Shown here one piece after another: positions 18,207-27,257 of a stretch of DNA of 64,000 bases. Below the pieces are notes generated by a model. That model was given only the letters and a program-made list of their open reading frames with translations. It did not search any database and was not told the origin of the DNA. The stretch is taken from positions 285,861-349,860 of the forward strand of contig NZ_JALNMH010000003.1 of assembly GCF_023156535.1 (NCBI RefSeq), given 5' to 3'. Source of the stretch: Pseudomarimonas salicorniae (GTDB lineage Bacteria; Pseudomonadota; Gammaproteobacteria; Xanthomonadales; Xanthomonadaceae). The position numbers were made by a program, and so were the translations under genes. Positions within the stretch are counted from its first letter, which is position 1, and every line of letters starts with the position of its first letter.

Positions 18207-20609
18207 ATGACGGAACGATTCCGCATTGCGGTCGTAGGATCGGGACCAGGAGGACTGTCCGCCGCAGCGCGGGCCGCGGAGCGCGGGATTCCCCACGTCC
18301 TGCTCGAGTCCGAAGCCCATCTTTCGAACACCATCTACCGCTACCAGAAGGGCAAGCACGTCATGGACGAGCCCGGCATCCTGCCGCTGCGCTCGCCCCT
18401 GCCCTTCACCGCGGGCAGCCGCGAAGTGATCCTCGGCGCCTGGGACGATGGCGTTGCCGCGCTGAAGGTCAACGTCCGGCACGGCGCCGAGGTGACCGCC
18501 ATCAAGAAGCAGGAGGCCGGGCACTTCGTCATCACCACGCGGGCCGGCACGTACGAGGCCGACAACGTGATCCTCGGCATCGGCCTGCAGGGCAACATCC
18601 GCAAGCTCGGCGTGCCGGGCGAGGACCTGCCCTTCGTCCAGTACCAGCTGGATGACCCCGACGAATACGCCGGCGAGACCATCGTCGTCATCGGCGCCGG
18701 CGATGCCGCCATCGAGAACGCGGTCGCCCTGTCGAAACAGAACGAGGTGATCATCGTCAACCGGCGCGACGAGTTCGCCCGCGCCAAGCAGGGCAACCTG
18801 GACCTGATCCTCAAGCACATCGACGATGGCAGCATCACCTGCTACTACGGCGCCGCACCGGAGAAGGTCGAAGCGCTCAGCGTCGGCCGCAAGCCGGGAC
18901 GCATCGTGCTTGCCACGCCCAAGGGCCGCGCGCAGATCCTCTGCGACCGGGTCATCGGCCGCCTGGGGGCCACCGCGCCGCGCGGCTTCGTCGAGTCGAC
19001 GGGCGTGCAGTTCCCGAGCAAGGATCCGGCCTCCGTGCCGGCCATCAGCCCGCAGTACGAGAGCAACGTCAAGGGCCTCTACATCGTCGGCGCCCTGGGC
19101 GGCTATCCGCTGATCAAGCAGGCGATGAACCAGGGGTACGAGGTCGTCGAGTACATCCTCGGCGAGAAGGTCGAGCCGGCCGACGAGCCGCTGCTGCGCG
19201 ACAAGTTCAAGAACATGCCCGGCTTCAGCACCGTCGAGGCGGCGCTGAAGCGGGTCCAGGACAACGTCCGTCTGCTGTCACACATCACGCCGCTGCAGCT
19301 GCGCGAGTTCATGCTCGACTCCGACGTGCGCACGCCCAAACAGGGCGATGCCGTGTTCCGCCGGAACGACTACACCAACAGCTTCTACTGCGTGGTCGAC
19401 GGCACGGTGGAGGTCGAGGTCAACGCCGAAACCGGCCAGCGGATCAGTCTTGGCCGGGGAGAGTTCTTCGGCGAGATGAGCCTGATCTCGGGTCGCCGCC
19501 GTTCGGCCAGCGTGTTCGCCGGCCCCGGCTGCGTCCTGGTGGAGACGCCGCGTCGCTCGATGACCAAGCTGATCAACTCGGTCGCCGCGGTAAAGCGCGA
19601 GATCGATCTGGTCTTCATTACCCGCGCCATCCAGCAGCGCTTCGCCCCGAACACCGCCTCGGCCGACCTTGCCGACATCGTCGCCGACGCCGAGATCTGC
19701 AAGTACCAGGCCGACGAGGTGCTGTTCGGCGAGGGTGACCCCGGCGACTCACTGCACCTGGTCCGGGTTGGCTCGCTGACCATCTCGCGCAATATCGGCG
19801 GCCGGGAGATCGTCCTGTCCTACGTCCCGGCCGGCAACTACGTGGGCGAGATGGCCCTGCTCGGAGATTCCACGCGTTCGGCCACGGCCCGAGCCGCGGT
19901 GGCGACCGAAACCGTCCGGCTAGGGGCCGATGCCTTCAAGAAGCTCCTCGCCCGCGACCCCGGCCTGCGGCTCCAGCTGCAGGCCGAGTACCGCCAGCGC
20001 GCCGCTGCCAACCTTGCCATGCAGCAGGCCGGGCGCGGCGCCGACATCATCTCCTTCCTCATGCAGCAGGGCGTCGGTGAAGCCACCGACGTGCTGCTGA
20101 TCGACGAGTCGCTCTGCGTGCGCTGCGACAACTGCGAGAAGGCCTGCGCGGAAACCCACAAGGGCACATCGAGGCTGGACCGTGAAGCCGGCCCCACCTT
20201 CGCCAACGTACACGTGCCGACATCCTGCCGCCACTGCGAGCATCCGCACTGCATGAAGGACTGCCCGCCGGACGCGATCCACCGCACCCCGGACGGCGAG
20301 GTGTTCATCGGCGACAACTGCATCGGCTGCGGCAACTGCGAGCGGAACTGCCCTTACGGCGTGATCCACATGTCCGGGCGCAAGGAGAAGAAGCCGGGGC
20401 TGCTCAGCTGGCTGATGTTCGGCAGCGGCAGCGGCCCGGGCGAGGCGCCCTACGCCAAGGACAGCAAGGCCTCCGAGAAGAAGGCCGTGAAGTGCGACAT
20501 GTGCAAGGACATTTCCGGTGGGCCGGCGTGCGTGCGCTCCTGCCCGACCGGCGCTGCAATCCGTATTTCCCCGGAGGAACTGGTGGGCTATGCGCAATCC
20601 CGCAACTGA
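18207..20609 (+). CDS. FAD/NAD oxidoreductase fused to two cNMP-binding domains and a four-cluster ferredoxin
   Basis: 800 residues from the ATG at 18207; an in-frame ATG at 18171 overlaps a TATGAT -10-like element and is less likely. Residues ~5-330 form a thioredoxin-reductase-like flavoprotein: GSGPGG (FAD), IGAGDAAIE (NAD(P)H), GALGGYPLIKQAMNQG at the end; no redox CxxC is visible. Two cyclic-nucleotide-binding domains follow (about 358-460 and 490-585), each with the phosphate-binding cassette (FGEMSLISGRRRSAS; GEMALLGDSTRSAT) keeping Glu and Arg. Residues ~631-791 hold CxxCxxxC, CxxCxxxxCxxxCP, CxxCxxCxxxCP and CxxCx8CxxxCP, the DmsB/NrfC pattern for four [4Fe-4S] clusters. It should take electrons from NAD(P)H in the cytosol and pass them to the membrane cytochrome encoded next; cNMP may gate it. 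Confidence 0.85.
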   Translation: MTERFRIAVVGSGPGGLSAAARAAERGIPHVLLESEAHLSNTIYRYQKGKHVMDEPGILPLRSPLPFTAGSREVILGAWDDGVAALKVNVRHGAEVTAIKKQEAGHFVITTRAGTYEADNVILGIGLQGNIRKLGVPGEDLPFVQYQLDDPDEYAGETIVVIGAGDAAIENAVALSKQNEVIIVNRRDEFARAKQGNLDLILKHIDDGSITCYYGAAPEKVEALSVGRKPGRIVLATPKGRAQILCDRVIGRLGATAPRGFVESTGVQFPSKDPASVPAISPQYESNVKGLYIVGALGGYPLIKQAMNQGYEVVEYILGEKVEPADEPLLRDKFKNMPGFSTVEAALKRVQDNVRLLSHITPLQLREFMLDSDVRTPKQGDAVFRRNDYTNSFYCVVDGTVEVEVNAETGQRISLGRGEFFGEMSLISGRRRSASVFAGPGCVLVETPRRSMTKLINSVAAVKREIDLVFITRAIQQRFAPNTASADLADIVADAEICKYQADEVLFGEGDPGDSLHLVRVGSLTISRNIGGREIVLSYVPAGNYVGEMALLGDSTRSATARAAVATETVRLGADAFKKLLARDPGLRLQLQAEYRQRAAANLAMQQAGRGADIISFLMQQGVGEATDVLLIDESLCVRCDNCEKACAETHKGTSRLDREAGPTFANVHVPTSCRHCEHPHCMKDCPPDAIHRTPDGEVFIGDNCIGCGNCERNCPYGVIHMSGRKEKKPGLLSWLMFGSGSGPGEAPYAKDSKASEKKAVKCDMCKDISGGPACVRSCPTGAAIRISPEELVGYAQSRN

Positions 20610-20671
20610 GCGCCTGTCCGACCTCTGATACCCCTCGCCACCCGCACGGCAGCAAGGAGTGACCGCAGGCC

Positions 20672-21577
20672 ATGCATGCGTCCCTACTGACCCACGGAAG
20701 CTACCGTTACTTCTGGATCGCCCTGGTCCTCGCCCTGGCGAGCCTGGTGGCCTACCTGTGGCATACGCCCGAGGGGGCGCCGCCGAACGGCGGCACCTGG
20801 CTCGGCTATACGCTGGGGACGATCGGCGCCCTGCTGATTTTCTGGCTCACCTGGTTCGGCGTGCGCAAACGCCGCTACGGCTCGGGCAGTGGCACGGCCG
20901 TCGGCTGGCTCTCAGCGCACGTCTATCTTGGCACCAGCCTGATCCTGATCGCCTTCCTGCATTCCGGATTCCAGGTTGGCTGGAACGTCCACACCCTCGC
21001 CCTGGTGCTGATGCTGGGCGTCATCTTCTCGGGCTTCTTCGGGGTTTACGCCTATCTGCGCTACCCCACGATGATGACGCGCAATCGCGAGAACGCCACC
21101 CGCAATGCGATGCTCGACGAGATCGTCGAGCTTGACCAGAACGCCCTGACGCTCGCCGACGCCGTCGACCCGAAGATCCATTCAGTCGTGTTGCGCTCGA
21201 TCGAACGCACCCGCCTCGGCGGCGGCGTATGGATGCAGCTGACCGCGCGCGACGACTCCGAGGCGGCCCTGTCCAGCCTTCGTGCCGCGGCCACCGCCCG
21301 CGACAAGGAGCTCAAGAAGAAGAACAGGGCGGAATCGAAGACGATGTTCGCGATGGTCGACTTCCTGTCTTCCGAGACATCGACGGACAAGCAGGCCGAG
21401 GCGCTACGGAAGCTCATCGACCTGCTGACCCGCAAGAAGGCCCTGGCCGGTCGCGTGGCCAAGGATATCCAGCTGCAGGCGCTCATGGAGATCTGGCTGT
21501 ACGTGCATGTCCCGCTCAGCATCGGCCTGCTGGCGGCACTGGTCGCCCACATCGTGTCCGTCTTCTTCTACTGGTGA
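20672..21577 (+). CDS. diheme b-type membrane cytochrome
   Basis: 301 residues with a hydrophilic segment (about 130-270) between an N-terminal block of four membrane helices (about 13-30, 43-63, 78-98, 106-128) and one C-terminal helix (about 276-299). H83/H97 lie on one helix and H279/H293 on the last, both 14 residues apart. That spacing is the classic bis-His arrangement for two b hemes stacked across a membrane, as in bc-type cytochromes. I infer transfer from the upstream Fe-S flavoprotein to the periplasm. The middle segment is Lys/Glu-rich and may dock the partner. I do not recognise a named family. It lies 62 bp downstream of the oxidoreductase and 8 bp before the decaheme gene. Confidence 0.75.
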   Translation: MHASLLTHGSYRYFWIALVLALASLVAYLWHTPEGAPPNGGTWLGYTLGTIGALLIFWLTWFGVRKRRYGSGSGTAVGWLSAHVYLGTSLILIAFLHSGFQVGWNVHTLALVLMLGVIFSGFFGVYAYLRYPTMMTRNRENATRNAMLDEIVELDQNALTLADAVDPKIHSVVLRSIERTRLGGGVWMQLTARDDSEAALSSLRAAATARDKELKKKNRAESKTMFAMVDFLSSETSTDKQAEALRKLIDLLTRKKALAGRVAKDIQLQALMEIWLYVHVPLSIGLLAALVAHIVSVFFYW

Positions 21578-21585
21578 GGTGATCC

Positions 21586-23262
21586 ATGCGCTGGTTAGTC
21601 CGCCGAGTTCACCGCAAGGGAAAAGGTCAGGTCAGCTACGAGGACGACATCCACTTCGGTGATGTCCTCACCGTTGGCCGCGGCGCCAGTCAGGCGGTCT
21701 TCCTCACCGACATGCGCGTCGCACTCGAGCACGCGAAGATCACCTCGCTGTCCAAGGGCAAGTACCGCGTCGAATCGCTGATCGAGGCGGGGGTGCGGAT
21801 CAACGGCGGCATCGTCCACCAGGCGACCTGCGCGGCCGGTACCCAGATCGAGCTGGGCGGCTTTCGCCTCGAGCTGCTGGAACCGCCCGAGGACTACGAC
21901 GCCGCGGTCGAGATCAGCCAGATCGACAAGAGCGAGCAGGCCGCGGAGATCCAGCGCAAGCGCCCACCGACGTCACTGGCCGAGACCAGGCTCTCCAAGC
22001 GCGGGCCGGCCTGGGCCCTGTTCATCGCCATCTTCCTGCTGTTCCTGGTGCTGCCGGCAGCGTCCCACTACTCATCCGGATTGTCCTCGCTGCTGCGCGG
22101 GTCTCCCCTGCCCTCCCGCGATGCGTGGATGGCCGGAGAGCTGGCCGGGGCCCACCATTTCTTCCAGAGCGAATGCAGCGCCTGCCACAGCGAGGCCTTC
22201 GCCTGGGTCAAGGATGGCGACTGCCTGACCTGCCACGCGCTGACTCCGGCGCACGCCGACCCCGAGGTCTTCAACCTGCCGGAACTGGGTGACGCCCGCT
22301 GTGCCCACTGCCACCGCGACCACAACGGCAAGACCGCGCTGATCCGCGGCGACCAGTCATTGTGCGCGGACTGCCACACCGACCTCGGCACCAGGACCGC
22401 CGGCGCCAGCACGCTCGGCGAGGCGACCGACTTCGGAGAGGTGCACCCCGAGTTCAAGGTGTCCTTGCCGCGCTGGGACGCCCAGGGGGTGTTCGCCCCC
22501 GAGCGGGTCACCCTGGCGGCTGACCTCAAGGAAGGTTCGGGCCTCAAGTTCCCCCACGATGTGCATCTCGACAAGGAGGGCATCAACGCGCCCTCGGGCC
22601 GACGGGTGCTGGAGTGCTCCAGCTGCCACGTGCCGGATGCCGGCGGTGCGATCATGAAGCCGGTCGACTTCGAGAGCATGTGCCAGGACTGCCACGCCCT
22701 GAGCTTCGACGTAACCGAGCCGGAGCGACAGGTGCCGCATGCGCGGATCACCGAGATCTTCTACATGCTTGACGAGTTCTATGCCCGGCGCGCCCTCGAG
22801 GGCGAGGTCAAGGACGAGTCGGCGCCGGTCTCGCTGCGCACCCGCCGCCTGCCCGGGCAGTCGGTCCAGCCCCAGCAGCGCCAGTTGGCCCTGACCTGGG
22901 CCCGCGACAAGGCCCGCCAGGTCGGCGAGAGCCTGTTCACCGGCCGCGCCTGCACGGTCTGCCACGAGGTCAGCCCCGGAAGAACCACCGAAGAGCCCTG
23001 GGCGGTCGCGCCCGTGCGGGTCTCCGGCATCTGGTTCCCGAAGTCCCGCTTCGACCACGCCAGCCACACCACCATGACCTGCGCGGGCTGCCATGCCGCG
23101 ACCACATCCAGTTCCAGCGAGGATCTGCTGCTGCCCGACATCGCCAACTGCAGGCAATGCCACGCCGGCGACGAGGGCGGGCACGACAAGCTCGAATCCG
23201 GATGCATCACTTGCCACGGATACCACGAGTCCGATCACCTCCTCCAGGTTGACCTCCAATGA
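21586..23262 (+). CDS. FHA-domain / TM / decaheme cytochrome c
   Basis: 558 residues. An FHA-like domain occupies about 20-100 (LTVGRG, VALEHAKI, RINGGIV, GFRLELLE), although the Ser/Arg-x-x-His core is VALEHA, so phosphothreonine binding is uncertain. One membrane helix (about 140-160) follows, then a periplasmic domain with ten CxxCH heme c sites (CSACH, CLTCH, CAHCH, CADCH, CSSCH, CQDCH, CTVCH, CAGCH, CRQCH, CITCH). Topology is therefore cytoplasmic FHA and periplasmic hemes. It would accept electrons from the diheme cytochrome b before it and hand them to outer-membrane partners. The stop overlaps an alternative start of the next gene. Confidence 0.88.
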   Translation: MRWLVRRVHRKGKGQVSYEDDIHFGDVLTVGRGASQAVFLTDMRVALEHAKITSLSKGKYRVESLIEAGVRINGGIVHQATCAAGTQIELGGFRLELLEPPEDYDAAVEISQIDKSEQAAEIQRKRPPTSLAETRLSKRGPAWALFIAIFLLFLVLPAASHYSSGLSSLLRGSPLPSRDAWMAGELAGAHHFFQSECSACHSEAFAWVKDGDCLTCHALTPAHADPEVFNLPELGDARCAHCHRDHNGKTALIRGDQSLCADCHTDLGTRTAGASTLGEATDFGEVHPEFKVSLPRWDAQGVFAPERVTLAADLKEGSGLKFPHDVHLDKEGINAPSGRRVLECSSCHVPDAGGAIMKPVDFESMCQDCHALSFDVTEPERQVPHARITEIFYMLDEFYARRALEGEVKDESAPVSLRTRRLPGQSVQPQQRQLALTWARDKARQVGESLFTGRACTVCHEVSPGRTTEEPWAVAPVRVSGIWFPKSRFDHASHTTMTCAGCHAATTSSSSEDLLLPDIANCRQCHAGDEGGHDKLESGCITCHGYHESDHLLQVDLQ

Positions 23263-23354
23263 CCCGCATTCCGTGCCAACGGTTTCCTCTTGGACCTGCG
23301 ACGAGTACGCTGCAGGCCAGCGACGCCACTAGAACCTTGGGGAGGGTTCCAGCC

Positions 23355-25400
23355 ATGGCCCACGTACGCCGCGCCAGCCTGGCGCTCTGCATCGCCGCCC
23401 TCGTGTCCGCCTGCAGCGGCGGCAGCAACACCGGTGAAACCACCGGTACAGCGCCGCCGCAGCCCGGCGAACCGCAGGGGTGTACGGGCAGCTGCGTCAA
23501 CGCAAATTCCTTCCTGACCCCGGGCGATGTCCGCAAGATCGTCGGCCAGGCCGTGGCAGAGGCCTCGGCACGGAACGCAAGCGGCGTGATTGCCGTCGTC
23601 GACCGTGTCGGCAACGTGCTCGGCGTCTATCGCATGAACGGCACCCGGGTAACCGTGCGCGTCGGCACACAGCGCGGCGTGGTCGGTGGGCTGGAAGGCC
23701 TTGGCGTGCCTACCGAACTGGCCGCCATCGCCAAGGCGATCACCGGTGCCTACCTGTCGTCCGAGGGCAACGCATTCTCGACCCGCACCGCCAACCAGAT
23801 CGTCCAGGAGCACTTCAATCCCGGCGAGTTCAATGCCCCGTCAGGACCGCTGTTCGGCGTGCAGTTCAGCCAGCTCAGCTGCTCGGACCTGATGCTGCGC
23901 TCGCCGCTGACCAGCACGGGCCCGGGCCCCCACCGCTCGCCACTCGGGCTGTCGGCCGACCCCGGCGGCTTCCCGCTGTACAAGGACGGCGTACCGGTCG
24001 GCGGCATCGGCGTCTCGGCAGACCCGGACTACGGGCTCGATCCGACGATCAGCGACCTCGACCAGGACCTCGACGAACTGATCGCCACCGCCGGCACCTT
24101 CGGCTTCGGTGCCCCGCTCGACCGCCGCGGCGACCGCATCACCGTCGACGGCAAGACCTTCCGCTTCAGCGACGCCCAGTTCTCCGACCTCAGCGCCGCG
24201 CCCGGCGCCACCGGCAACCTCGACACCGCAGGTAGTTTCACCGCGGTGCCGGCCTACACCGACGGCGTGGTCAAGGCCGGCACCGTGTTCGGCACGCCGG
24301 GCTCGGGCTACGTGCCTGCCGGATCGCTCTACCCGGGCCGCGACGCCTTCGTCCTGGTCGGCGCCGACGGCGCCAACCGCTTCCCGCCCCGCGCAGGCAC
24401 CGACGGCGCGGGCGCGATCACCGCCGAGGAAGCCCGGGTGGTGGTGGACGAGGCGCTGGCCATCGCCAACGCCGCCCGCGCGCAGATCCGCCGTCCGTTC
24501 GGCACCCAGGCCCGGGTCAGCATCAACGTGGTCGACACCAATGGCGTGATCCTCGCCTTCGGCCGAACCCGCGACGCACCGATCTTCGGCACCGATGTCT
24601 CCCTGCAGAAGGCGCGCACCGCAGCCTTCTATTCCGGCGCGTTCGCCGCTGCCGATCTCAACAGCCGTCCCGAGGTCGCCTATTTCGCCGGCGCCCTGCT
24701 GCCCAGCGAGGCCGCACCGGATCGCTTCAACCTGACCGTGGTCGACCGGGTGCAGATCTCGGAGTACGTGACCCGGGTGCGCGAGTTCACCGGCAACGCC
24801 AGCGCGTTGGGTGACGGCGCCTTCGCCTTCAGCGACCGCGCCGGCGGCAACCTGTCCCGTCCGTACTACCCGGACGGGATCATCAGCCCGCAATCGGGAC
24901 CGTTCTCCCGCCCCTTCGACCAGTGGAGCCCGTTCCACGACGGCATCCAGCTCGACCTGGTCTACAACCAGCTGGCCCTGCACGTCGCGCACTATGTCAA
25001 CCAGCTCGGCCTGCCGATCTTCCTCGAGGGCCAGCTGCTGGTCGGCGCGCCGCGACCGGGCTTTCCGACGCCGCTGGCGGATCCGCCACCGGGCAGCTGC
25101 ACCGGCCTGCAGCGGCTGGCGAACGGCATCCAGATCTTTCCCGGCAGCGTGCCGATCTACCGCGGAAACCAGCTGATCGGAGCAATCGGCGTTTCCGGCG
25201 ACGGCATCGACCAGGACGACATGATCTCCTTCCTCGGCGTGCACAACGCCGGGCTGCGGCTCAACACCGGGCTCGGCAATGCGCCGCGCGAGATCCGCGC
25301 CGATCAACTCGTGGTCCGCGGTGCACGCCTGCGCTATGTGCAGTGCCCGCAGTCCCCGTTCATCGGATCCGACCAGCAGAACGTCTGCGAAGGGAAGTGA
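23355..25400 (+). CDS. lipoprotein with two HbpS/GlcG-like (DUF336) domains
   Basis: 681 residues from the ATG at 23355, chosen because a signal peptide with lipobox LVSAC starts there and a GGGGAGGG site precedes it; the frame is open from 23259. Two HbpS/GlcG-like units, about 55-240 and 355-625, each begin with a helix and VxVVDxxGxVLxxxR strand (IAVVDRVGNVLGVYR; INVVDTNGVILAFGR) and end with the PLYKDGVPVGGIGVS / PIYRGNQLIGAIGVS motif of the family. HbpS-like proteins bind heme or sense oxidative stress. Anchored to a membrane by lipid, it may handle heme or scaffold the cytochromes. Long insertions enlarge both units. Confidence 0.78.
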   Translation: MAHVRRASLALCIAALVSACSGGSNTGETTGTAPPQPGEPQGCTGSCVNANSFLTPGDVRKIVGQAVAEASARNASGVIAVVDRVGNVLGVYRMNGTRVTVRVGTQRGVVGGLEGLGVPTELAAIAKAITGAYLSSEGNAFSTRTANQIVQEHFNPGEFNAPSGPLFGVQFSQLSCSDLMLRSPLTSTGPGPHRSPLGLSADPGGFPLYKDGVPVGGIGVSADPDYGLDPTISDLDQDLDELIATAGTFGFGAPLDRRGDRITVDGKTFRFSDAQFSDLSAAPGATGNLDTAGSFTAVPAYTDGVVKAGTVFGTPGSGYVPAGSLYPGRDAFVLVGADGANRFPPRAGTDGAGAITAEEARVVVDEALAIANAARAQIRRPFGTQARVSINVVDTNGVILAFGRTRDAPIFGTDVSLQKARTAAFYSGAFAAADLNSRPEVAYFAGALLPSEAAPDRFNLTVVDRVQISEYVTRVREFTGNASALGDGAFAFSDRAGGNLSRPYYPDGIISPQSGPFSRPFDQWSPFHDGIQLDLVYNQLALHVAHYVNQLGLPIFLEGQLLVGAPRPGFPTPLADPPPGSCTGLQRLANGIQIFPGSVPIYRGNQLIGAIGVSGDGIDQDDMISFLGVHNAGLRLNTGLGNAPREIRADQLVVRGARLRYVQCPQSPFIGSDQQNVCEGK

Positions 25401-25401
25401 G

Positions 25402-27246
25402 ATGAAGACCTCGATCCTCCACCGCGCCCTGCTCATCGCCTGCGCCGGCAGCTGCAGCCTGCCGGCCGCCGCCTCCGAGCCGCTGACCAGCGATGCCCTT
25501 GGCGCGATGCCCATCTGGATGAGCTGGACCCACCTCGTGCCAGGCGTCACCTACGATCCTGCCACGGCGGTCATCCCGCGCCGCCGCCCGGGCCATCCGC
25601 CGCCGACGCCCATCGTCGAACCGGATCCGCAGAATCCCGATGCGATCAATCCGGCGCCGGTGGACGCCGTCGGTGGCTTCGTGCCCCTGCCCGACCGCTG
25701 GCGCATCATGGAGGCGCTTGGCTTCAAGTTCCCCTGGTACGACCCCTACAACCAGAACATCTGGAAGGGGGACAAGCCGATGAAGATTCCGGGGCTGAAG
25801 GGCAAGGACTGGTTCTTCTCCCTGCTGGGCATCTCCGACACCATCATCGAGCCGCGCTCCATCCCGACGCCGGTTGGCCCGCAGGCGAGCCAGGACCCGG
25901 ACTCGCTCGACATCTTCTCCGGCATCGACCAGACGATCTTCGCCCAGACCTTCCTCACCGGCATCATCCTGTTCAAGGGCGATACCGTGTTCAAGCCGCC
26001 GGCCCACGAGTTCCGGCTCACTCTGGCGACCCAGTACAACCGCGTGGAAACCCAGGACGTGCGCGCCCTGCTGATCGACCCGCGCGGCGGTCGGATCCGC
26101 GAGGACAGCTTCGTTGCCGTGCAGGAACTGTTCTACGACAAGCATCTGCGCGACGTCTCCGACCGCTACGATTTCGACTCGCTGCGCATCGGCATCCAGC
26201 CCTTCTCCACCGACTTCCGCGGCTTCCTCTTCCAGGACCTGCAGTTCGGCGTGCGCCTGTTCGGCAACCGCCTGAACAACCGCGCCCAGTACAACCTCGC
26301 CTGGTTCCGCCGGGTCGAGAAAGACACCAACAGCGGCCTCAACGACGTCTTCGAGGGCCTGCGCGACGACGACGTCTTCGTCGCCAACTTCTATTACCAG
26401 GACTGGCCGGTGCTGGGCTTCATCTCCCAGGGCACCATCGTCCACAACCGCAACCGCGAATCCGAGTTCACCTTCGACGAGAACGGATTCATCGCCCGTC
26501 CGGCCTCGCTCGGAATCGAGCGCCCGCGCGAGTACGACGTCACCTACCTCGGCTACAACGGCGACGGGCATTTCGGGCGACTGAACCTCACCGTCTCGGC
26601 CTATTACGCGATCGGCGACAACGATGCGGTGTTCACCCGCAACGAGAACGATGTCAGCGCCGGCTTCTTCGCCGCCGAGGCCGGCTACGACTTCGACTGG
26701 ATCCGCACCCGCCTCTCGGTGGCCTGGGCCTCGGGCGACGACGACCCCTTCGACGACGAGTCGAACGGCTTCGACGCGATCTTCGAGAATCCGATCTTCG
26801 CCGGCGCCGACACCAGCTACTGGATCCGCCAGAACATGCCGCTGATCGGCGGCGGCGGCGTGGCGCTCACCGGCCGCAACTCGATGATTCCGACACTGCG
26901 CTCCTCCAAGGAGCTTGGCCAGAGCAACTTCGACGGCCCGGGACTGCGCCTGGTCGGCGTCGGCGCCGACTTCGACCTGACGCCGGAGTCGCGCGTCTCG
27001 GTCAACCTCAACCAGCTCTGGTTCGACGAGACCGCCTCGCTGGAGCTGGCGCGCAACCAGGCGACCATCGACCGCGAGATCGGTCAGGACCTGTCCATCG
27101 CCTGGATCTGGCGCCCGTTCATGACCCAGAACGCCGTGATCAGGCTGTCGGCCGCCGGTCTCAATCCCGGCGATGGCCTCAGCGACCTCTACGGCGACGA
27201 CGACATCTACTACTCGGTTCTCGCGAACCTGGTGTTCACCTTCTAG
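25402..27246 (+). CDS. outer-membrane beta-barrel protein of the multiheme cluster
   Basis: 614 residues; the ATG at 25402 follows the previous stop by one base. A signal peptide (cleavage near LPAAASEP) leads to a Pro-rich linker, then alternating amphipathic strands with aromatic girdles and a terminal Phe (LVFTF), the signature of a barrel assembled by BAM. It resembles the large (DUF1302-like) porin class only in general character. Between two cytochrome genes, it is the natural candidate for the sheath that lets a multiheme cytochrome cross the outer membrane, as MtrB does for MtrA; no sequence likeness to MtrB is evident to me. Confidence 0.75.
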   Translation: MKTSILHRALLIACAGSCSLPAAASEPLTSDALGAMPIWMSWTHLVPGVTYDPATAVIPRRRPGHPPPTPIVEPDPQNPDAINPAPVDAVGGFVPLPDRWRIMEALGFKFPWYDPYNQNIWKGDKPMKIPGLKGKDWFFSLLGISDTIIEPRSIPTPVGPQASQDPDSLDIFSGIDQTIFAQTFLTGIILFKGDTVFKPPAHEFRLTLATQYNRVETQDVRALLIDPRGGRIREDSFVAVQELFYDKHLRDVSDRYDFDSLRIGIQPFSTDFRGFLFQDLQFGVRLFGNRLNNRAQYNLAWFRRVEKDTNSGLNDVFEGLRDDDVFVANFYYQDWPVLGFISQGTIVHNRNRESEFTFDENGFIARPASLGIERPREYDVTYLGYNGDGHFGRLNLTVSAYYAIGDNDAVFTRNENDVSAGFFAAEAGYDFDWIRTRLSVAWASGDDDPFDDESNGFDAIFENPIFAGADTSYWIRQNMPLIGGGGVALTGRNSMIPTLRSSKELGQSNFDGPGLRLVGVGADFDLTPESRVSVNLNQLWFDETASLELARNQATIDREIGQDLSIAWIWRPFMTQNAVIRLSAAGLNPGDGLSDLYGDDDIYYSVLANLVFTF

Positions 27247-27257
27247 GGACCCAGACC

